A stretch of 64,000 bases of DNA from Bathymodiolus brooksi (lineage: Eukaryota > Mollusca > Bivalvia > Mytilida > Modiolidae), in the NCBI GenBank assembly GCA_963680875.1, contig OY804583.1, positions 32,849,331 to 32,913,330 of the forward strand, given 5' to 3'. Position numbers and translations under genes: made by a program. Shown one piece after another: positions 56,997 to 64,000 of the stretch (position 1 is the stretch's first letter; the number at the start of each line of letters is the position of its first letter). The notes below the pieces were generated by a model. That model ran no database searches and was not told the DNA's origin. It was given only the letters and a program-made list of their open reading frames with translations.

Positions 56997-57594
56997 AATT
57001 TATTTGTTGATACTAAACTGCTTTGGAATCAACCCAGCAGAATTGGACGTTGTGCTACATTGATTGGTTATCCTTCAATGTTTTTCGTCAACAAGTTGCA
57101 TGTTGGCCATTTGATAGTTTAATTTTGTATTTGTATATTAAAAGCTATGACAAATTATCAGCTAAAAACTATTCATTTGTTTGTTGTCATTGACTATGCT
57201 ACATGGCCAGATATTGGCATCATTTGATGTCTGTCCTATACACAGTGTAAACATCACATCAATTGCAATTCACCTCTTCAGGTTATCGTGGCTACAATTC
57301 CAAGGTCTCGTTAGTTATAGTTGGTTCGCAATTCATATAAAATAATCAAGATTTAAAAACTGATAGTGTATACATAGATTTTGAAAAATAATGATCTAAA
57401 GGTACTAGTTTTGAACATTTTATTTTAATTAGGATATTGAATTTCAGTTGTTAAATAATTCTAATCTTTTTGTCATTCTGTCTCAGGCTGAGAAATGCTC
57501 TTTATAGAAGCTTCAAAATACTGTTAAATGTTAAATCTAATAATCTTTTAAAACTACATTCCTTGCACAACCCATGTTAAGAAAACCACGTTAC

Positions 57595-59345
57595 AACTTT
57601 AATTCGAATTTAAATGAATACACGCAATCGTCTTGGATATTTCCCTTCACATACATTTCATACCTATTGGCATTTAGAAAGATGAAATATACAAACGTTC
57701 CTTTCTGGAACTTTAGCTTGCTATCAAAGTCTTGATGCCATTAGCCTAGTAGACAATATCCTTCATCACAAATCAGTGGAATCAAACATTCATCCCTATT
57801 TTAAGATCAGTACGTTCATATAATATCGTATACCTATACTATGCCTATTACAACCATAATATTTATCTATAAAGACGTGTTGCATGATCCCAACATTGAC
57901 AACTTCAAGCCTAAGCCATCTGAGTGTACCTGTGCATGTTCGCCATTTATATATAATCCGGCTGGCCACGATATAGCTGTTGACCTTAACATTATTTCAT
58001 GCACTTCTCTACGAGAGGTGTTCGACAATGGATAGGAATATCGTGATCCTAATTCCATAAATTGGAAACATAACTTTAAAATTATTATCGATTTCATCGA
58101 GGATCATGCTAGACAAGAAGCAAACCATGAAAAGAAAAACTTAGAGAGTGTGGTGCCGTTGATGCAAATTAGAATTAAACAAATCAGTGGGTCAATGATG
58201 ATTAAGCACCTGTCTCACCTCGATATTTTGTACCTGCAGACAAGGCCTCTAACAATGTCGTTTGTGTATGTAAATCAGATTATATAGATTGCTTGATAAG
58301 TTAATTAGGTATTAATAATTCACTTGGCAACAATTCATATACCATGACGACACATACTTAAGAGGAAATTCTGTACGACTATAGGTATGTTTTGAGTTCC
58401 TTTGAAAGTTCAACCAAAGATGAAGAACTGGACCTTCCGTCATTCTACTGAACTCCTAAATTGGACAATAGCGTTATTTTACTGGGTCTGCAAAATGCTC
58501 CACGAAACATCTTTCCAAAATTGTAGCATCTATTCTATCAGTGGTCAAACCCGGGCTTCAGAATTGTTGCGACACTAGCTACTCAAGTGGTGGTGTAAAT
58601 CAGATGTGAATTCTGAAAAATTCTAAAGATCTGTAAGAGTGTATACAATCAATATCCCCCTTTTCATGCAATAGTATTAAAACATTTGACATTTTATTTC
58701 CTCTACACAACTATTCCCCACTCAAAACTTAAAGACAGATTTAAAGAATTAGTCCAACTGTGCTTCATGGAAAAGAATGATCAACGTAGATACAAATACC
58801 TTGTCTTAGGAAGAGACACATCTTATTTTGGAAGCAAAGCATCCATATTCCACCAAAAGGTTCTCTGAAACTGATATTATCACAATGTTCAAGTTTTTGA
58901 TTGACATCCTATTTGCTATGTTTGATGAACGCCTTTTTCAAACAAACAGTCGACATTCCTATGGGTACTAATTGTGTCCCCCTTCTCGCCGATATACAAA
59001 AAAAACGACAAGAGGCTTGCACGGATCTTTCATTTCACGTTCAGCTATATAGATGATGTCTTTTCACTAATTAATTCAGCTTGGTGATTTTGTAGGTCAT
59101 ATCTATCACATTGATCTTGATATAAAGGATATCAAGATAAAGCTTGGAATGCTTCATAACTTGACATACATCTCAACATCGACAGTAATGACTGTTTAAA
59201 AACGAAAGATTACGATGTTCCAATTGTGAACTTTCCATTGATATGTAGCAAAATTCCCGCGGCACCTGCAAATGAAGTATATCAAAGGTGCTGTTAACAA
59301 GGAAAGTACTAAAGCAATGATCGCTATTGGTTAAGTAGAAGTCAT
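57595..59345 (+). pseudogene. Penelope-like reverse transcriptase relic, copy B
   Basis: Counterpart of 5990-7745. The piece 58686-58868 is a little longer open than in A and encodes SKLKDRFKELVQLCFMEKND. YIDDVFSL is recognisable near 59048. A deletion after 58138 removes part of the N-terminal coding segment kept in A. Both copies share most stops, so decay preceded the duplication. Confidence 0.75.
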
Positions 59346-59449
59346 CACTTTGAAAGTTTTACAGTCGCCGCCATGTCTTAGATAACGTTACAGAATACCA
59401 GTATCACAAATGACAACGGATATGTTCCGTTGTCGTCTACAATACTTAT

Positions 59450-59690
59450 CACCGGGGGTGTAACTAGAGCAACGGGACGGGTGTCATTATTGGAGAAGAA
59501 ACTGCTTATCCGTCCAGTTCAGCCTCGGTCATTAGTGGTGTTCGCTTTGAGCGATATTTAGGTTTCTGTGGAGTGTTTTGTAGATATATGATTGTCCTTT
59601 TGTTCTATTTCGTTTGGCCATAGTGTTGCCTGTTCGTCAATTTATTAATTCTGGTTACTCCTTTGATATCTTCAAACTCTTCTTTGCATA
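59450..59690 (+). mobile_element. 3' tail of the Penelope-like element, copy B
   Basis: GTAACTAGAGCAACGGGACG near 59459 to GATATCTTCAAACTCTTCTT near 59665. It has a short gap relative to copy A around 59515. Confidence 0.75.
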
Positions 59691-59699
59691 AAAGTTCAA

Positions 59700-60390
59700 T
59701 ACAACTTGTTTCTATTTCATTATTCACCCAGCAGTCCCTGTTTCGGCACTGACATGGTTAATTAGATATATTTGTTATTGAAATTGACAGTCCTGAAGTA
59801 TTGTTTATTATTATATAAACTATATGTCCTTCAGACAGAGGTAACCGTATCAGATTCTGGATATCTTGTTTAGGTCCTTTGGTTTCCATGCAACCAGAAC
59901 AGAACTTTACATTATTCGTGTTTCCAATCGTGTGATTATGAACGTACCTGATGAAGGTTATTCTAGATATGAATCGTGCGCACTAGATTATATATCTACG
60001 TTTTTATCAATATATCACTATAACCTAAGTATGTTTGTTCTGTTTCGTCAGTCAGGCTTACAATACAACTACAAAACAATGTTACTATTTCTTGATATCT
60101 ACACCTCATCATCCAAAGGAATAATTAAAAAAATATATTACAAATAATTTATTAGTAAGCTGTGGTATAATAGTGATTAACATTTCACATAGTATAACAG
60201 TTTAAAACACAATCATCTCTCCTGGACCAATCATACACCCTGATTTATTGCTTTGATTTCTATAAAACATGGTGTATATAAAATGTCATGACGACTGATT
60301 GTGTAATTAGTAATTAAAGAACCACAGTAAATACAGTTCACTACAATTGTGATTATCTATCATTTAAAAACAAGGGGTAACTGCATGGGA
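59700..60390. repeat. Left flank of the minisatellite element, copy B
   Basis: Matches 40116-40815. Copy A keeps only its start (8130-8215). A 93-codon frame here is also present, broken, in the other copy, so I do not call it a gene. Confidence 0.75.
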
Positions 60391-60635
60391 CTTTAAATGT
60401 TGACAAAACATGGACAACTGTTGTTTAACATATATACAAATAATGGACAACTGTTATTTAACATATGCATAAAGCATGGACAACTGTTGTTTATCATATG
60501 TACAAATCATGGACAACTGCTATTTAACATATGCATAAAGCATGGACAACTGTTGTTTAGCATATGTACAAATCATGGACAACTGTTATTTAACATATGC
60601 ATAAAGCATGGACAACTGTTGTTTATCATATACTT
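60391..60635. repeat. 33-bp minisatellite, block B1
   Basis: About seven units, equivalent to block A1. Confidence 0.95.
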
Positions 60636-61154
60636 ATAATTGATAAAGCTAAAATTTTACCCTGTAATAAACCTTTGAGTTTTGCTTAGAATAATAAGAG
60701 GAGTCATGTTGGTTTCACCCAGTTTCACTAGAATGATCCTAGCAGGCTGATAAAGCAAGTTTATTAACTGCTTCGGGAATGTTATTACATGCCTCTCCGT
60801 CAATGTGCATAAGTTCACTTAGTGAATTTCCGGAAAACTGTGTTTACAGACACGGCGGATTCAACTGTTTTATAAAATATTTGCACAGAAAATTATTAAA
60901 ACAATAATTTTCTTGTTCTATGACTATATACATGTATTTAATTCTAGCCAAAATGACTAATTTACATTTTGGTACAAATCAGTTTTTTTCTCTGTTGAAG
61001 TATATGATTAACATATTTATAACATATCATTTTTCATATCATACCCTTTATCAGCCCTCGTTCATATATCATCCCTTGAGCCTATCGACTCTCGGGCTGA
61101 TATCATGACATAGAGCTGATAAAGGATATGATATGAAAAATGTCATGTAATAAT
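60636..61154. repeat. Interior of minisatellite element with decayed inverted repeat, copy B
   Basis: Equivalent of 8437-8954. The inverted repeat around ATACCCTTTATCAGCCC (near 61040) now has mismatches (AGAGCTGATAAAGGATATG in the right arm). No gene. Confidence 0.8.
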
Positions 61155-61935
61155 CTATATTTATCATATGCATAAATCATGGACAACTGTTATTTAACTT
61201 ATGCACAAAGGATGGACAACTGTTATTTAATTTATTCATAAAGCATGGACAACTCTTGCTTTACATATGCATAAGGCATGGACAACTGTTGTTTAACATA
61301 TGCATAAAGCATGTACAACTGTTGTTTAACATGTGCATAAATCATGGACAACTGTTATTTAACATATGCATAAAGCATGGAAAACTGTGATTTAACATAT
61401 GCATATTGCATGGACAACTGTTGTTAAACATATGCACAAATCATGGACAACTGTTATTTAAGATATGCATAAATCATGTACAACTGTTGTTTAACATATG
61501 CATAAAGCATGGATAACTGTTATTTAGTATATGCATAAAGCATGGACAAATGTTATTTAACATGTGCATAAAGCATGTACAACTCTTGCTTGGCATATGC
61601 ATAAAGCATGGACAACTCTTTCTTAACATATGTATATAGCATGGACAACTGTTGTTTAACATGTGAATAAATCATGGACAACTGTTATATAGCTGATACA
61701 CAAAGCAAGGACAACTGTAATTTAACATATGCATAAAGCATGGACAATTCTTGTTTAACATATGCATAAAGCATGTACCACTCTTGCTTAACATATCCAT
61801 AAAGCATGGGCAGCTTTTATTTATCATATGCATAAATCATGGACAACTGTTATTTAGCATATGCATAAAGCATGTACAACTCTTATTTAACATATGCATA
61901 AAGCACGGACAACTCTTGCTTAGCATATGCATATA
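61155..61935. repeat. 33-bp minisatellite, block B2
   Basis: About 24 units, without the 462-base higher-order repeat of block A2. It joins directly to ATAATAATAAGTAATAATAA. Confidence 0.95.
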
Positions 61936-62990
61936 ATAATAAGTAATAATAAATAAACAAAGAAACAAAATAGCATCAAAACAGCATACAATTACATCCC
62001 TAGTGATATATTGAAACAAATAAGCTACAGAGTAAAGGGTATTGAAGACTCCTGTTACTTGAATATTTACATACAACAAATACTTTATAAAATGTTTCAT
62101 CCTCTCATCCCACACCTCCTTAAGAAAACCCAACAAAATAACGATTAAAAACAAATGAATAATAGTTGGGTGCTTAGAATATTCTCAAGAAATATACATT
62201 TACAAACAACAAATACTTTATATCTAACCCTCCAACCCCCCTAAACCCCCCCCAATAAAATAATAATAAAAAACAAACAAATAATAGTTGGGTGTATACA
62301 AGTTTCTCAAGAAATATACATTTATATACAAGAAATACTTTATATCCAATCCTCAAATCCCCTAGGAAAATAATAATAAAAAAAGAAATACTAGTTGGGT
62401 ATATAGAACTTTCTCAACAAATATAGATTTATTTCCAAAAAATATTTTATATCAAATCCTCCCACCTCCTTATTTCTCCCAATAAAATAATAAAAAAAAC
62501 AAACAAATAATAGTTGAGCGCATAGAAATTTCTCAATGAATATACATTTATATACAACCAATACTATATATCCAATCCTGTAACCCCCGCCCCCTTCACC
62601 CCTAAAAAATAAACAAAAGTCAAATAGTAGTTCAGTGCATAAAAGTTTCTCAATGAATACATATCTATATAAAACAAATACTTTATATCCAATCTTCCAC
62701 CCCCCCCCCCACATAAAAACCAACAACTCACAGACAAATAATATTTGGGTGTATATAAGTTTCTAAAGAAATATATATTTATTCATTACGAATACTTTAT
62801 ATCCAATCCTCCAACACCCCACCACAAAACAGAAAAAAAAACAAAAGCAAAAAACAGAAGCAAAAAACAAATAACAGTTGGGTGCATAGAAGAATCTCAA
62901 TGAATATACATTTATAAACAACAAATACTTTATATCCAATCCTCCACCCCCCCCCCCCCCCCAAGAAAAAAAAAAAAAAAAAAAAAAAAC
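61936..62990. repeat. Array of about 120-bp units with A/C-rich spacers, copy B
   Basis: About eight units, core starts near 62160, 62285, 62392, 62508, 62626, 62742 and 62873. The first units align one to one with copy A. Later ones and the spacers differ. A long C run and A run end the array near 62945-62988. Confidence 0.88.
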
Positions 62991-64000
62991 AAGACAAAAA
63001 CAAAAACAAAAACAAAAAGAAACAAGGAAACAAAGAAAAACCGTTTTGTCGGATATTTGAAAAAAAATGTCTATCTATTTTCTCCCACATTATAAATTCA
63101 GTTCGTGACACACCATACAAACAAATCCACTATCTTTATTTGCATGTAAGCAAACGGATTTGCTTAACTGTTTATGATATAAGAACATATCTATCAGGTA
63201 CTCTAAAGAATAATGTATATTCTACCAAAGGATTGGGAGCTATAAGGGCCAAAATCGGCCCAATCTCAGATGTCGAGAAAATTTTCTTCAAAATGTGCTT
63301 TTCAGAAATAAATACAGTTAGTTAATATGTGCATCTAATTCCTCACAGCGGACCGACAAAGTCAGGTAATGAAAAGCATCGAACGTCATTTTTTTCAGAA
63401 TACAGAACGTACGTATCATTGTATTATAATGCATATCTTTAAAAAAGAAAAAGAAAGCATAATAAAACTCAATAGACAAAGCATAAATTTGACTTAATAT
63501 GCAATGTGGATTGATTTCAGGAATAAAAACATGTTCCGAAGCTGTATTATGAAATGAAAGTGAATGAATAGTAATGTCGCAACGTCACCCATTTTAGACG
63601 GTCTCCTGTTTTCGACGGTTTGCTTCACGTGATAAAATCTGTCATTATTTTGATTGCTTCATTTGTCAGAGGTTATATTATGATGCTGAAATTGCACGAA
63701 TGATCTCAAGAAATCTGATCTAAAAATGTCATCTTTAAATGTAGGAACTACGTGCCACATCTATTATTTCATGTTCAAATTGTATTTTTTCGTAATTCAT
63801 TTTTTCGTCACCTTAACAAAGTTTTAACCATTTAAAAAAATATATCTCATACAGACTGATTTTGGTTTCATCGCCTTCTATGACATTGATAATATACACA
63901 TTGAGGTCATATCAATTCAGAAACTTATTGACATTGATTTTGGTATTAACCTTAAAGAAGTAATAGATATATTTATTAGGACAATAGAACTTAGTCATAT
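62991..64000. other. Noncoding right end of copy B and window end
   Basis: Matches 13060-14037 until about 63987. The last bases differ from copy A. No gene is visible. Confidence 0.6.

Larger units (their letters stand above)
51548..57343 (+). mobile_element. Tyrosine-recombinase retrotransposon (Ngaro/DIRS type)
   Basis: Comparison with copy A gives the insertion limits directly. A reads AAAAACAATCAAG at 5675-5687, while B has AAAAACAAT ending at 51547 and AATCAAG from 57344. AAT is thus present at both ends, and the length difference is 5,799 bases. Gene order is gag, RT-RNase H, tyrosine recombinase, SGNH hydrolase, all on the plus strand. This gene set with a hydrolase is known from Ngaro elements. 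I could not find split direct repeats or inverted terminal repeats by eye. The 5' region 51548-52610 is noncoding and carries a SINE fragment. The 3' region 56814-57343 is noncoding. Confidence 0.9.
46470..63987. repeat. Segmental duplication, copy B
   Basis: This is the second copy of the block starting the window. The left limit is uncertain because the shared sequence begins inside the 39-bp minisatellite. Relative to copy A it gains a 5.8-kb retrotransposon at 51548. It lacks about ten units of the 70-bp satellite, the 462-base higher-order repeats of the 33-bp array, and the stretch equivalent to 10740-11190. The right breakpoint, near 63987, is the best-defined edge of the duplication. 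Confidence 0.92.

Overview
The window looks like intergenic, repeat-dominated DNA from an animal genome, most likely a bivalve mollusc and possibly a mytilid mussel. It is strongly AT-rich. It carries two decayed TRIM-type RING/B-box genes of the kind expanded in bivalves, a CR1/Jockey-like LINE, Penelope-like reverse transcriptase relics with a 3' tail that recurs at several sites, tRNA-derived SINE fragments, a tyrosine-recombinase retrotransposon, and many minisatellites. No prokaryotic operon, rRNA gene or convincing intact host gene is visible. The taxon is an inference from element types.

Layout. Segment A (1 to about 14037) and segment B (about 46.5 to 63.99 kb) are two copies, in the same orientation, of one duplicated block. 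In order, the block holds a 39-bp minisatellite (cut by the window start in A, 44.94-46.78 kb in B), a 70-bp hairpin-bearing satellite, a long inverted repeat, a region with a small orphan exon candidate, a Penelope-like RT relic and its 3' tail, a 33-bp minisatellite split by a perfect 29-bp inverted repeat, and an array of about 120-bp units with A/C-rich spacers. The copies match at a constant offset of 45,864 bp from the 70-bp array to 5683/51547. The match breaks there because B alone carries an insertion of about 5.8 kb. The insertion is a Ngaro/DIRS-type retrotransposon with gag, RT-RNase H, tyrosine recombinase and SGNH hydrolase.

Between the copies lie a LINE (14.6-17.5 kb), a dispersed repeat present twice (18.3-19.3 and 33.4-34.5 kb), a partly duplicated SINE-bearing zone (19.9-22.1 kb), TRIM-like pseudogene 1 (24.7-26.6 kb, minus strand), a LINE endonuclease scrap, a quiet zone with X-box-like motifs and a MITE (29.0-30.1 kb), a better preserved Penelope-like RT (34.6-36.35 kb, minus strand), a G/T-rich minisatellite of about 60-bp units (36.56-38.3 kb), a foldback element (39.3-40.1 kb), a third 33-bp minisatellite (40.8-42.7 kb), and TRIM-like pseudogene 2 (42.7-44.4 kb, minus strand). 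The 33-bp array cuts off the 3' end of pseudogene 2.

The coding capacity here is almost entirely that of mobile elements, and every copy seen is damaged. The most informative aspect is the comparative one. Paired copies inside one window give filled and empty sites, array-length changes, a tract of about 1.7 kb with no visible difference between A and B, and two long hairpins whose arms have changed while still pairing.
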